DNA of 64,000 nucleotides from positions 581,228 through 645,227 of the forward strand of contig NZ_SZZM01000001.1 of assembly GCF_005281615.1 (NCBI RefSeq), in the 5' to 3' direction. Of this stretch, positions 16,662 to 26,076 are shown in pieces (the first letter of the stretch is position 1; every line of letters begins with the position of its first letter). This DNA is from Rhodoligotrophos defluvii. GTDB taxonomy: Bacteria; Pseudomonadota; Alphaproteobacteria; Rhizobiales; Im1. Position numbers and translations under genes: made by a program. Below the pieces are notes generated by a model that was given only the letters and a program-made list of their open reading frames with translations, made no database searches and had not been told where the DNA came from.

Positions 16662-17720
16662 ATGGCTTTGCCCGGACGCACATCATCGGCTGAGTTGCAG
16701 GGAGCGCGGGCTGCACCCGTCGTCCTGGCGGCCGCCGCGACCGGTTTGGTCGACTTCATCGGCATGCAGGGTGGCGATGCGGACGAGATATTCGGCCGGT
16801 GCGGAATTGCGCCCGACATGATCACCGCTCCGACGCTGCAACTCCGGCTGGACGTCTTCTGCAAGCTTTTCGAGCAAGCCGCACACCGCACAGGATGCGA
16901 TAATTTCGGCCTGTTGTTTGGCCAGCAGTTTCAGCCGCGTGATCTCGGCATTTGGGGCTATGCGGCACTGTCGGCGCCGACTTTGGGATCGGCGCTGGAG
17001 ACGCTGGTCGAACTCTTCCGTTATCAGCAAAGCTCGTCGGTCATGCGCTTCCGGCGCGAGGATGAGAAGCGCGTGCGGCTGGAATATCAGATCCGGACCC
17101 CCGCCATTCTGGCGCGACGGCAGGATGCGGAATTGTCGCTGGGTCAATTCACCAATCTCATTCGGGAGTGCTGCGGTCGCACCTGGTCGCCGATCGAGAT
17201 CCAGTTCGAGCACCCCCGGCCCGCGGAATGGCGTCAGCACACCGACGCCTTTGGGGCTCCGGTATTCTTTGGCTGCTCCAGCAATGCCATTGTCTTTGAA
17301 TCCGAGCTCTTGAGCCGGCCTATGCCCGGGCGCGATCTCAAATTGCTGGCCATGATGCGCAATTGCCTGGAGGTGATCGGGACGCGCGGTGAGACGGAGA
17401 CCCTGTTGGACAGGATACGCGACGCCATGCGCCGGCATCTACCCGACGGCGCGCCCACGCTGGAGGAAATCGCAAGGACGTTACGGACGACGCCAACCGC
17501 AATTCGCCGTGCTCTGGCCGATGAGAACTTGAACCTGCGGGAAGCGGTCGACCTGGTCCGTTTTGAAACGGCGCGGCACTATCTGGCGCAAAGACATTTG
17601 CCATTGACCGAGATCGCGTTCCTGCTCGGCTATTCCGAACTTTCCGCCTTCACGCGCGCCTTTACGCGCTGGGCTGGTGTTTCCCCGTTGAGATATCGCG
17701 ATAGATCGCTGCAGCACTGA
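16662..17720 (+). CDS. AraC-family transcriptional regulator (paralog 2)
   Basis: 352 residues, clearly paralogous to the regulator at 7435-8487 along the whole length. Shared blocks include VLAAAATG-VDFI, QQFQPRDLG-WGYAA-SAPTLG, RRQDAELSLG and LGYSELSAFTRAFTRW. The start at 16662 (MALPGRTSS) has GAGGA 5 nt upstream and aligns with the paralog; an in-frame ATG at 16641 is the alternative. It is divergent from the diol dehydratase-transporter genes, which it most likely controls. A duplicated regulator at each module suggests the two respond to related ligands. Confidence 0.92.
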   Translation: MALPGRTSSAELQGARAAPVVLAAAATGLVDFIGMQGGDADEIFGRCGIAPDMITAPTLQLRLDVFCKLFEQAAHRTGCDNFGLLFGQQFQPRDLGIWGYAALSAPTLGSALETLVELFRYQQSSSVMRFRREDEKRVRLEYQIRTPAILARRQDAELSLGQFTNLIRECCGRTWSPIEIQFEHPRPAEWRQHTDAFGAPVFFGCSSNAIVFESELLSRPMPGRDLKLLAMMRNCLEVIGTRGETETLLDRIRDAMRRHLPDGAPTLEEIARTLRTTPTAIRRALADENLNLREAVDLVRFETARHYLAQRHLPLTEIAFLLGYSELSAFTRAFTRWAGVSPLRYRDRSLQH

Positions 17721-17837
17721 GCGATTACGCCGTAGCAAAGCGTGATCGGCGTAACACCGGAATCGTCAGCTGGCCCCGCAGACGGATTGCATTCCGCCGT
17801 GAGGATCAAGGCGCTGGCGTCCCAGGGCTTTAACGGT

Positions 17838-17911
17838 TGGAGGCCTCGTCCGGAATCGAACCGGAGTAAACGGATTTGCAGTCCGGTGCATCACCACTCT
17901 GCCACGAGGCC
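17838..17911 (-). tRNA. tRNA-Cys (GCA)
   Basis: On the minus strand the 74-nt sequence folds as a cloverleaf: acceptor stem GGCCTCG/CGAGGCC, anticodon loop CTGCAAA with anticodon GCA, T-arm GGTTCGATTCC, and an encoded CCA at 17838-17840. It lies 3' of the second regulator in opposite orientation and marks the right edge of the catabolic island. Confidence 0.95.
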
Positions 17912-18352
17912 GTCGAGGCGGATATCTACCACAGGAGCGGGGATGCGCAAGACGGCAATCCGCGCCGGCCCGTATTGGCTATCACTGACATCCGCATATG
18001 TCGTCTATATAGGCGCCGGACCGATCCCGTGCACCCCGCACAGGGGAGCCCGGCCAAGCCGCCCGTCGAATTGCCGGCAATCCGCCATGGCCGTGGCCTT
18101 TGCGTGACGCTTGCCGCATCGCTCTTCGAACGGACATTTTCCTGACACAAAAGCTTGGTGAGCCTTTCGCTGCTCCGTGGCCGGCGCCATCGCTGCAGCG
18201 TGACGGCGGCAGCGGAGCAGTGATCGAAGGGGCCACAGGTCTTCCCGGGGGCATGTGAATATCTGGTTGGCGGGCTTCGGCGCTTCCGGTATTCCTGTAT
18301 TCAGGGGACACATGTACAGCTTATGTGGACGAGCGAGCTCGGGAAATCGCCG
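17912..18352. other. Gene-free stretch between tRNA-Cys and the methyltransferase gene
   Basis: 441 nt in which I see no supportable gene. It should hold the tRNA promoter (leftward) and the methyltransferase promoter (rightward). An imperfect hairpin is possible with CTGCTCCG at 18170-18177 and CGGAGCAG at 18213-18220. No remnant of an integrase or a duplicated tRNA end was noticed. Confidence 0.5.
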
Positions 18353-19021
18353 ATGATGATCGACTATGCGACGAAGCGACGGAACATGGTGGAGTCGCAG
18401 TTGCGTCCGAACGGGGTGACGGATCCGAGAATCAATACGGCGATGCTGGAGATCCCGCGCGAGCTGTTCGTTGCTCCGATGCGTCAGCCGCTCGCCTATA
18501 TCGATGAAGATGTGGCCATCACCGACGGTAGCCAGGCCCGCTACATCATGGAGCCCATGGTTTTCGCGCGCCTCATTCAGCTCGCGGAGGTCGGGCCGGG
18601 GGATGTGGTCCTCGACATCGGCTGCGGACTTGGCTACTCGAGCGCCGTCCTTGCCCGGCTGGCCCAGTCCGTCGTCGGCCTCGAGGAAGATCCGCAATTG
18701 GTCGCCGATGGCAATGCGCGACTTGCCCAGATCGGCGCCGCCAACGCCGTTCTGGTGCAAGGCCATCTCAACCAGGGCTACCCCCAGGAGGCGCCCTATG
18801 ATGTCATTGTGATCAACGGGCAAGTTGCCGAAGTGCCGAGCAGAATATTTTCTCAGCTGAGAGACGGTGGGCGGCTAGTGGCGGTGATCGATCACGGGCC
18901 GATTGGAAAAGCCTCTCTGTTCACAGTAAACAAAGGGGCGATAAGCCAGCGTATCGCCTTTGACGCTTCTGTTGTCCGACTGCCAGGGTTCGAGAAGCAG
19001 CGACCTCTATTCACTTTCTGA
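18353..19021 (+). CDS. Protein-L-isoaspartate O-methyltransferase family protein
   Basis: A 222-residue SAM-dependent methyltransferase of the Pcm family. It begins MMIDYATKRRNMVESQLRPNG, has the SAM motif VVLDIGCGLGYSSAVLARLA near residue 80 and VVGLEEDPQLV after it. The family repairs isoaspartyl residues in damaged proteins, but this short form found next to tolC in Hyphomicrobiales may have another role. An upstream in-frame ATG at 18323 is possible; 18353 was chosen from the family N-terminus. It is followed by tolC. Confidence 0.85.
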   Translation: MMIDYATKRRNMVESQLRPNGVTDPRINTAMLEIPRELFVAPMRQPLAYIDEDVAITDGSQARYIMEPMVFARLIQLAEVGPGDVVLDIGCGLGYSSAVLARLAQSVVGLEEDPQLVADGNARLAQIGAANAVLVQGHLNQGYPQEAPYDVIVINGQVAEVPSRIFSQLRDGGRLVAVIDHGPIGKASLFTVNKGAISQRIAFDASVVRLPGFEKQRPLFTF

Positions 19022-19263
19022 TGGGCTGATGAACTTGCGATTGCTTGAGTGATGATGCGTTTGATTATTATCTGATTGTATTGTTTAGGGAGCATCGAGC
19101 TCCTTAGGGATATCTTAACCATAACTGCCCAAAAAAGAGGGTGGCGTGGTTGAGAAACCAGAGTGGGGGGCAGTGCTCCCGGTGAGCTGCGGATCGGCGA
19201 GTGGCGCTCGGTATGCCTGCAAGGCGATAGCCGTCTTACCGAGAGCCGAGTAGAGGTGGCGAA

Positions 19264-20742
19264 ATGGCATTTCGTGCGCATGGTGCGCGTGGGTCAGGTC
19301 AGTTTTCCAGATGCGTGAGCCCTTGCCGGCTCAAGGCGCCCGAGAGAACCGGCCGCTTTCGCCTCGCCCTGCTGCTGCTTGCCGCAGCGGTCCCTCTGGC
19401 GTTGCCGGTCTCACCGCTGAAGGCCGAAACGCTCCGCGAGGCGCTGGCGAAGGCCTATACGAGCAACCCGCAATTGCTGGCACAGCGCGCGCAGCAGCGG
19501 TCGACGGACGAAGAGGTGCCGCAGGCGCTTGCGGGCTGGCGGCCCACCGTGATCGCGGAGAGCAGCTATGGCTTTCTCAGCGCCACGCAGCGATCTGTGA
19601 ACCAGTTCACCGGCAACCGGCAGACAACCAGCTTTACCACCGATCCCGGCACCTTCAACATTCAGCTGAGCCAGCCAATCTTCAACGGCTTCCAGACGGT
19701 CAACCAGGTCCGCGCCGCCGAGGCCAATGTCATGGCCCAGCGCGGCGAACTGGCCCGGATAGAGCAGCAGGTGCTGCTTCAGGCCGTCAACGCCTACATG
19801 GCGGTGATCGAAGACCGGCGCGTGCTCGACCTCAGGCGCAAGAACGTGCAGGTCCTGCGGGAGCAGCTGCGCTCGACCCAGGCGCGTTTCGAGGTGGGCG
19901 ACAATACCCGCACGGACGTCGCCCAGGCACAGGCCCGCCTGGCAGAGGCACAATCGGCACTGACGCGAGCCGAAGCCGATCTCGCCATCAGCGTTGGCGA
20001 CTACATCCAGGTGATCGGGCAGGCGCCCGGCAGCCTGGTCTTTCCGGAACCCGCGGATGACATGGTGCCGAGGACCATCGACGGTGCCATTCAGCTGGCA
20101 GAGCTGAACAATCCGCAGGTCATCACCGCCGAGTTCAACGAAAAAGTGCGTGGGTTCCAGGTCGGTGTCAGCCTGAGCACCCTGCTACCCTCGGCCAGCC
20201 TCGCCGCCGGCTACAACTACAGTGCCAATCAATCGCCCTCGACGTTCTGGGGCGAGACCTTCTCCGTTACGGCACAAGTGCAGGTGCCCATCTACCAAGG
20301 TGGCGGGGAATATGCCGCGGTGCGGCAGGCCAAGCAGCTTCGCAACCAGGCGCAGCTGTTGATCGCAGACACACGCCGCACGGTTCGCGAGGCGGTGGTG
20401 CAGGCCTGGAACAATCTCGTCGCCGCGCGAGATTCCATCCGATCCCAGCGGGAAGCGGTCCGGGCCCAGCAACTCGCCTATCAGGGCGTCAGGCTGGAGG
20501 CCGAGGCGGGCACACGCACCACGCTCGACGTCCTGAATGCCGAGCAGGAGCTGCTCAACGCGCAGGTGAACCTGGTGGCCGCGGAAGTGAACACGATCAC
20601 CGCGAGCTATGCTCTGGTGGCGGCAGTCGGCAGGCTGAATGCCGTTGACCTGAAGCTGCCGGTGCAAATCTATGATCCGCGCATCTACTACAACAAGGTG
20701 CGCAATCTCTGGTTCGGCCTGAGCACGCCGAACCCGGACTAA
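19264..20742 (+). CDS. tolC: TolC-family outer membrane channel
   Basis: 492 residues. A signal peptide follows a basic N-terminus (FRLALLLLAAAVPLALPVSPLKA, cleavage near residue 57), then two TolC repeats rich in coiled-coil helices. Typical segments are ALAKAYTSNPQLLAQRAQ, VGDNTRTDVAQAQARLAEAQ and LEAEAGTRTTLDVLNAEQELLNAQ. It forms the trimeric outer-membrane duct for type I secretion and RND efflux. It lies between the pcm-like and PopZ/DUF2497 genes, an order common in Hyphomicrobiales. The 242-nt upstream gap holds a small hairpin (GGAGC/GCTCC near 19090) and probably the promoter. Confidence 0.95.
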   Translation: MAFRAHGARGSGQFSRCVSPCRLKAPERTGRFRLALLLLAAAVPLALPVSPLKAETLREALAKAYTSNPQLLAQRAQQRSTDEEVPQALAGWRPTVIAESSYGFLSATQRSVNQFTGNRQTTSFTTDPGTFNIQLSQPIFNGFQTVNQVRAAEANVMAQRGELARIEQQVLLQAVNAYMAVIEDRRVLDLRRKNVQVLREQLRSTQARFEVGDNTRTDVAQAQARLAEAQSALTRAEADLAISVGDYIQVIGQAPGSLVFPEPADDMVPRTIDGAIQLAELNNPQVITAEFNEKVRGFQVGVSLSTLLPSASLAAGYNYSANQSPSTFWGETFSVTAQVQVPIYQGGGEYAAVRQAKQLRNQAQLLIADTRRTVREAVVQAWNNLVAARDSIRSQREAVRAQQLAYQGVRLEAEAGTRTTLDVLNAEQELLNAQVNLVAAEVNTITASYALVAAVGRLNAVDLKLPVQIYDPRIYYNKVRNLWFGLSTPNPD

Positions 20743-20896
20743 CCGTCAAACCGGCTTTTCCACTGCCAAGATGGGGTAAACACGGCGCTCGTGTTTGCTC
20801 CATGGCGCATTTTGCGAGACTCTAGGGCCAAAGCCGCTGATTCGCGGGGGCAATTCCCCGCCGGACCGCGGCAGTTCTGGAAGAGCCGGTCGCGCG

Positions 20897-21694
20897 ATGA
20901 GTAAGCCCGAGCAGTTGGAACCATCCATGGAGGAAATCCTCGCCTCGATCCGCAAGGCGATCGACGAGGACAGCCGCTTCGCCGGCGAGGGCCCGGTCTC
21001 TGCGAAGCCGCGTGTGCCCAGCCTACAGAAGGAGACCCGAACCGCCTCCGAACCTGAGGCCGACGAGATCGTGCGCCTTGCCGATGATGTGCTCGAAATC
21101 GCGCGTGGGGCGCGCGGACAGGGGCGCACAGCGCCTGCCGAGCGGCGGCCGGCGTCGCCGAAACGGGAGGGCACCGACGAGGGAAGTGTGCTGCGCCCCG
21201 CTTTCGGCCTGCGCGATGCTGAGCTGGCCGCCGTGATCCCGCCGGAGCCGGTTGCATCGGCCGGCCCGGGCACAGCCGAGATCGCCGCTTCGGTTCAGCT
21301 GGCGGGCGCTGAGGTCGCGCCATCGGGGAGCGCTGCATCTTCGCCTGACCGCCCCGAGGGGGCACAGAAAGGAGCCGAGATGGCCACGAGCCAAACAAAT
21401 GGAAGCGCCGCATCGGCTGCAAGCCCGCAGAAGCCCCGGATCGAAGCTTCGCCGGGCTCCGCGGACGCACCGGTGCGGGTGGGTGATGTGGAGGCGGTGG
21501 TTGCCACGGCGTTCGAAAAGCTTGCCGGCCAACTTGCGGAAAGCCGGCGGCGGTCGACACCCACACTGGAAGATCTGGCGAAGGATCTGATGCGCCCGGT
21601 GATCAAGGAGTGGCTCGACCAGCACCTTGCGACCATTGTCGAACGCTTGGTGCAGGCGGAGATCGAGCGGGTTACCCGGCGCCACGGCTTGTGA
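20897..21694 (+). CDS. PopZ/DUF2497-family polar organising protein
   Basis: 265 residues. The N-terminal SMEEILASIRKAIDED helix (about residues 9-24) and the C-terminal TLEDLAKDLMRPVIKEWLDQHL block are the two conserved ends of the PopZ/DUF2497 family, joined by a long acidic, Pro/Ala/Ser-rich disordered middle. PopZ forms a pole-located scaffold that tethers the chromosome origin in Caulobacter. The 20897 start lies directly before the conserved helix. It lies between tolC and valS. Confidence 0.88.
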   Translation: MSKPEQLEPSMEEILASIRKAIDEDSRFAGEGPVSAKPRVPSLQKETRTASEPEADEIVRLADDVLEIARGARGQGRTAPAERRPASPKREGTDEGSVLRPAFGLRDAELAAVIPPEPVASAGPGTAEIAASVQLAGAEVAPSGSAASSPDRPEGAQKGAEMATSQTNGSAASAASPQKPRIEASPGSADAPVRVGDVEAVVATAFEKLAGQLAESRRRSTPTLEDLAKDLMRPVIKEWLDQHLATIVERLVQAEIERVTRRHGL

Positions 21695-21761
21695 GCGCTG
21701 GCCGCTGCCGCTTGGCCCGGCTGAGGCGCGGCACCGTCAACCACGCCCCTTCTGCCGCGTG

Positions 21762-21789
21762 TTGCAACAGCGGCGTCAACTGCTATTAA
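21762..21789 (+). promoter_or_regulatory. Candidate sigma-70 promoter for valS
   Basis: TTGCAA at 21762-21767 and TATTAA at 21784-21789, separated by 16 nt. They lie about 135 nt upstream of valS in the 228-nt gap after the PopZ-like gene. Confidence 0.4.
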
Positions 21790-21922
21790 GAGACCGAATT
21801 TTGCAGCGCTATGCACCGGGGCCTGCCCCGGCGCATATGGCTGCCTTTCCGTGTTCTCGCGGATCCAGACGGCCAAATGGCGTTCGAGGCTGTTCCGGGA
21901 CCGCTCCAGATCGACGTGAGGC

Positions 21923-24631
21923 ATGATGCTCGACAAGAATTACAAGCCGCAGGAGGTCGAAGCCCGGATCTATGCGGCATGGGAGAGCAGCGGTGCGTTC
22001 CGGCCGGTGGGCAAGCCGGGCACGCCGAGCTTCGCGATCGTCATTCCGCCGCCGAACGTGACGGGCTCGCTGCACATGGGGCACGCCCTCAACAACACGA
22101 TCCAGGATATCCTGGTGCGCTTCGAGCGCATGCGCGGCAAGGACGTGCTGTGGCAGCCTGGCATGGATCACGCGGGGATCGCCACGCAGATGGTGGTCGA
22201 GCGGCAGCTCATGGAGCGGCAGGAGCCCTCGCGCTGGGAGATGGGCCGGGAAGCCTTTGTCGAGCGGGTGTGGGCGTGGAAGGCCGTCTCGGGCGGCAAT
22301 ATTCTCAACCAGCTCAAGCGGCTGGGTGCCTCCTGCGACTGGAGCCGCGAGCGCTTCACCATGGACGAGGGCCTGTCGCAGGCGGTGGTCAAGGTGTTCG
22401 TGCAGCTCTACCGCGAAGGGCTGATCTACAAGGACAAGCGGCTGGTCAACTGGGACCCGAAGTTCCTGACCGCCATCTCCGATCTCGAGGTGGTCTCGGT
22501 CGAGACGAAGGGCCGCCTCTGGCATTTCAAATATCCGATCAAAGGCGAGCCGGGGCGGTTCATCACCGTCGCCACCACCCGACCCGAGACGATGCTGGGC
22601 GACAGCGGCATCGCCGTCCATCCGGATGACGGGCGCTACAAGGATCTGGTTGGCAAGTTTGCCGTTCTGCCGCTGGTCGGACGCGAATTGCCGATCGTGG
22701 CCGATGAATATGCCGACCCGACGCAAGGATCGGGCGCGGTCAAGATCACGCCGGCGCACGATTTCAACGACTTCGAGGTGGGCAAGCGGCATAATCTTAG
22801 GCAAATCAATATCTTCGATGAACATGCTCGCCTGGATCTCGAATCCAACCATGCCTTCCTGCACGACTTGCATACGTCGGACGAACTGGCGGAAACCCTG
22901 AATCTTCACCGCCTCGGCCGGTTCGAGGCGCGCAAGCGCGTGGCCGAGCGCATGGAGGCGCTGGGGCTGGTCGAGAAGGTCGAGGACCACGTGCATATGG
23001 TGCCTTACGGCGACCGCTCGAACGAGGTGATCGAACCGTTCCTGACCGAGCAGTGGTATTTGGATGCGGCAACCCTGGCCAAGCCGGCGATTGCTGCGGT
23101 GGAGAAGGGCAAGACCCGGTTCGTGCCGCAGAACTGGGCCAAGACCTATTTCGACTGGATGCACAATATCCAACCCTGGTGCATCTCGCGTCAGCTGTGG
23201 TGGGGGCACCAGATCCCGGCCTGGTATGGGCCGGACGGGGAGGTCTTCGTCGCCGAAACGGAAGAAGAGGCGCTGGATGCGGCCGAGAGCTTCTACGACA
23301 GTCGCGTCGCGCTGACGCGCGACCCGGATGTGCTGGATACCTGGTTCTCCTCCGCTCTTTGGCCGTTCTCGACCCTCGGCTGGCCGGAGCAGACGGGTGA
23401 GCTCAAGCGCTTCTATCCCACCAGCGTGCTGGTGACGGGGTTCGACATCATCTTCTTCTGGGTGGCCCGCATGATGATGATGGGGCTGCACTTCATGAAG
23501 GAGGTGCCGTTCCACGACGTTTATATCCACGGCATCGTCCGCGACGAGCGCGGGCAGAAGATGTCGAAGTCCAAGGGCAATGTGGTCGACCCGCTGGCGC
23601 TGATGGACGAGTACGGGGCGGATGCCTTGCGCTTCACCATGGCAGCGCTGGCGACACCCGGCCGCGACGTGAAGCCGTCGCGGGCGCGCATCGAGGGCTA
23701 CCGCAACTTCGCCACCAAGCTGTGGAACGCGGCGCGGTTCTGCGAGATGAACGAGTGCGTGCGGCAGCCGGGGTTCGACCCGGGCGCGGTGCGCCAGCCG
23801 GTCAACCGCTGGATCATCGGCGAGGCGAACCGCACGGCCAAGGCGGTGACCGCCGCCATAGAGCAGTACCGGGTGAATGACGGGGCGCTCGCCACCTATC
23901 ACTTCGTCTGGAACGTGTTCTGTGATTGGTATCTGGAGCTCATCAAGCCGCTGCTCTCGGGGGGCGATGCGGCGGCCAAGGCCGAGACCCGGGCTACGGC
24001 CGCTCATGTGCTGGACCAGATCGTCACCATCCTGCATCCGTTCATGCCCTTCGTCACCGAGGAGCTGTGGGGGAGGCTCGGGGAGGCGGGCGAGCCGCGG
24101 CCGGACCTGCTGATCCGCAGCCCTTGGCCGGCGCTCGATGCCCCGGAGGATCCCGCGGCCGATACGGAATTGAACTGGATCATTCGGCTGATCAGCGAGA
24201 TCCGCTCGGTGCGCTCGGAGATGAATGTGCCGGCGGGGGCGAAGCTGCCTTGCGTGATCACCGGCGCCACCGCTGAGATCAGGGCGCGGGTGGCCGCCTG
24301 GCAGACCGAGATCACGCGGCTTGCGCGCCTCCAGTCGCTCGACTTTGCCGATGCGATGCCGGCGGGAGCGGCGCAGATCGTGCTGGGGGAGGTGACGGTC
24401 GGGCTGCCGCTGGCCGGCATCATCGATCTCGGGGCGGAGAAGCAGCGTCTGGCCAAGGACTTGGACAAGCTGCGCGATGAGATCCGCAAGATCGACGCGA
24501 AGCTGGCGAACGAGGCCTTCGTCGCCAAGGCACCCGAGCATGTGGTCGAGGAGCAGCGCGAACGACGCGAGGAGGCCGCCGTGATCGCCGCCAAGACCGA
24601 AGCGGCGCTCAATCGTCTCGAGGCGATATGA
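21923..24631 (+). CDS. valS: Valyl-tRNA synthetase
   Basis: A 902-residue class-I aminoacyl-tRNA synthetase, full length. HIGH-type motif PPNVTGSLHMGHAL near residue 40, KMSKSKGNVVDP near residue 550, an editing (CP1) domain with TTRPETMLGD between them, and a C-terminal coiled coil (LAKDLDKLRDEIRKIDAKL) typical of ValRS. It charges tRNA-Val in the cytoplasm. The first two codons are both ATG, so the start is 21923 or 21926. Confidence 0.97.
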   Translation: MMLDKNYKPQEVEARIYAAWESSGAFRPVGKPGTPSFAIVIPPPNVTGSLHMGHALNNTIQDILVRFERMRGKDVLWQPGMDHAGIATQMVVERQLMERQEPSRWEMGREAFVERVWAWKAVSGGNILNQLKRLGASCDWSRERFTMDEGLSQAVVKVFVQLYREGLIYKDKRLVNWDPKFLTAISDLEVVSVETKGRLWHFKYPIKGEPGRFITVATTRPETMLGDSGIAVHPDDGRYKDLVGKFAVLPLVGRELPIVADEYADPTQGSGAVKITPAHDFNDFEVGKRHNLRQINIFDEHARLDLESNHAFLHDLHTSDELAETLNLHRLGRFEARKRVAERMEALGLVEKVEDHVHMVPYGDRSNEVIEPFLTEQWYLDAATLAKPAIAAVEKGKTRFVPQNWAKTYFDWMHNIQPWCISRQLWWGHQIPAWYGPDGEVFVAETEEEALDAAESFYDSRVALTRDPDVLDTWFSSALWPFSTLGWPEQTGELKRFYPTSVLVTGFDIIFFWVARMMMMGLHFMKEVPFHDVYIHGIVRDERGQKMSKSKGNVVDPLALMDEYGADALRFTMAALATPGRDVKPSRARIEGYRNFATKLWNAARFCEMNECVRQPGFDPGAVRQPVNRWIIGEANRTAKAVTAAIEQYRVNDGALATYHFVWNVFCDWYLELIKPLLSGGDAAAKAETRATAAHVLDQIVTILHPFMPFVTEELWGRLGEAGEPRPDLLIRSPWPALDAPEDPAADTELNWIIRLISEIRSVRSEMNVPAGAKLPCVITGATAEIRARVAAWQTEITRLARLQSLDFADAMPAGAAQIVLGEVTVGLPLAGIIDLGAEKQRLAKDLDKLRDEIRKIDAKLANEAFVAKAPEHVVEEQRERREEAAVIAAKTEAALNRLEAI

Positions 24632-24710
24632 CGGGGCTAAGAACGCCTCAGACCAGCCAGGTTTGAGGCAGGGCCAAGGAACGCCAGGTCTAGCCATATA
24701 GGGCGCCAGG

Positions 24711-25238
24711 CTAATACCCCGTGCGCTCCTTGATCGAGAGGCTCTGCACCCGATTGCCCGAGAGCTGCGGCCGGCGCGTTGAGATGCGGCCGGGATTGCC
24801 GCCTATCCAGCCCCATTCGCCGCAGAGCTTGGCATATTCCATTTTCGGGCAGCGGTTCATGACCACCTTCAGGCCGGCGGCCTGCGCCCGCTGGGCTGCC
24901 GCGTCGTTGCGCACGCCGAGCTGCATCCATACGACCTTCGCGCCGATGGCGATGGCCTCGTCGGTGACCGGCCCTGCCGCCTCCGAATTGCGGAAGATGT
25001 CGACCATGTCGACCGGCTCGGGGATGTCGCGCAAGGACGCATAGACCTTGCGGCCGTGAATCGCTTCAGCCGCCTCGCGCGGGTTGACCGGAAAAACCAA
25101 ATAACCCTTTTCTGTCAAATACTTCAGCACGAAGTATGAGGGGCGGATCGGGTTGGCGCTGGCCCCGACCAGCGCGATCGTCTTCACGCTGTTGAGAATG
25201 CCCCGGAGATAGTGGGGTGAATAGCTGTCGTGATCCAT
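24711..25238 (-). CDS. CoA-binding (YccU-like) protein
   Basis: A 175-residue Rossmann-fold CoA-binding-domain protein. It contains [22 protein letters not shown] near residue 20, then [19 protein letters not shown] and [14 protein letters not shown], and a C-terminal Cys in [13 protein letters not shown]. Members bind CoA; the physiological role is unclear. The 25238 start lies 4 nt after the enoyl-CoA hydratase stop, so the two genes are coupled. Confidence 0.88.
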   Translation of the reverse strand: MDHDSYSPHYLRGILNSVKTIALVGASANPIRPSYFVLKYLTEKGYLVFPVNPREAAEAIHGRKVYASLRDIPEPVDMVDIFRNSEAAGPVTDEAIAIGAKVVWMQLGVRNDAAAQRAQAAGLKVVMNRCPKMEYAKLCGEWGWIGGNPGRISTRRPQLSGNRVQSLSIKERTGY

Positions 25239-25242
25239 GGGG

Positions 25243-26076
25243 TCAGCGGTCCCGCCAGTTCGGCTGGCGCTTGTCGATGAAGGCGCAGATGCCTTCCTCT
25301 GCATCGTCTAGGCGCATGTTCTCGATCATGACGGCCGAACCATAGGCGTAGGCCTCGTCCAGCGGCATGGTTCGCTGGCGGTAGAAGGCTTGCTTGCCCA
25401 GGCCAATGGTTGCGGCCGACTTGCTGGCGATCTTGCGGGCAAGCGCCATCGTCTCCTCGGTCAGGCTCTCGGCGGGCACGACACGGTTGACCAGGCCGAT
25501 CCGGAAGGCGTGGTCCGCATTGATGAAATCGCCGGTCAGCAGCATCTCCATGGCATGTTTCGGCGCCACGTTGCGGGAGAGCGGGATCATGGGGGTGGAG
25601 CAGAACAGGCCGATATTCACGCCGGGTGTGGCAAAGCGGGCGGTATCGGCGGCCACCGCGAGGTCGCAGCTTGCCACCAGCTGACAGCCGGCGGCGGTGG
25701 CAATGCCGGAAACCTCGGCGATCACCGGCTTGGGACAGGCCACCACGCTCTGCATCATGCGCGCGCACTGATCCATCAGCCAGGCGAAATAGGCCTGGCC
25801 GCCGTCGGCGTCACTGCGGTGGGCGATGACCTCCTTGAGGTCGTGGCCGGCGCTGAAGGCCGGGCCTTCCGCGGCGACCACCACGACCCGAACCGCGGGA
25901 TCCTGACCGGCGCGATCGAGCTCGCTCTGCAGGGCGGCGATCATGGCTTCCGACAGGCTGTTGCGGCGCTCCGGCCGGTTGAGCACCAGACGCAGCACAC
26001 CGTCATCGAGAGCGCGCGCGACCAGTGGACGATCGGCTGAGGATTCCTTCAGAGCGGCGGCTTGCGACATGCTCAC
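25243..26076 (-). CDS. Enoyl-CoA hydratase/isomerase family protein
   Basis: 277 residues with the crotonase fold. The oxyanion-hole segments are [10 protein letters not shown] near residue 75 and the glycine-rich [17 protein letters not shown] near 130. The second catalytic glutamate position of classical hydratases is replaced around [19 protein letters not shown], as in the ECHDC3-like branch, so hydratase activity is uncertain. The start overlaps the stop of the secreted protein gene (ATGA, 26073-26076). Probable role in acyl-CoA metabolism. Confidence 0.85.
   Translation of the reverse strand: MSMSQAAALKESSADRPLVARALDDGVLRLVLNRPERRNSLSEAMIAALQSELDRAGQDPAVRVVVVAAEGPAFSAGHDLKEVIAHRSDADGGQAYFAWLMDQCARMMQSVVACPKPVIAEVSGIATAAGCQLVASCDLAVAADTARFATPGVNIGLFCSTPMIPLSRNVAPKHAMEMLLTGDFINADHAFRIGLVNRVVPAESLTEETMALARKIASKSAATIGLGKQAFYRQRTMPLDEAYAYGSAVMIENMRLDDAEEGICAFIDKRQPNWRDR

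Noticed and set aside
16474-16716. N-terminal extension of the diol dehydratase from an upstream in-frame ATG
   Set aside because: It would cross the divergent regulator start and has low-complexity content; the family N-terminus begins at 16473.
17838-17911. tRNA-Cys as an attachment site for an integrated island
   Set aside because: No integrase and no duplicated tRNA 3' end were seen near the left edge, so integration at this tRNA is not supported.
21809-24697. A 962-codon open frame on the minus strand opposite valS
   Set aside because: It has the His/Arg/Gly-rich look of an antisense shadow in high-G+C DNA and no domain, while the plus strand encodes a complete ValRS.
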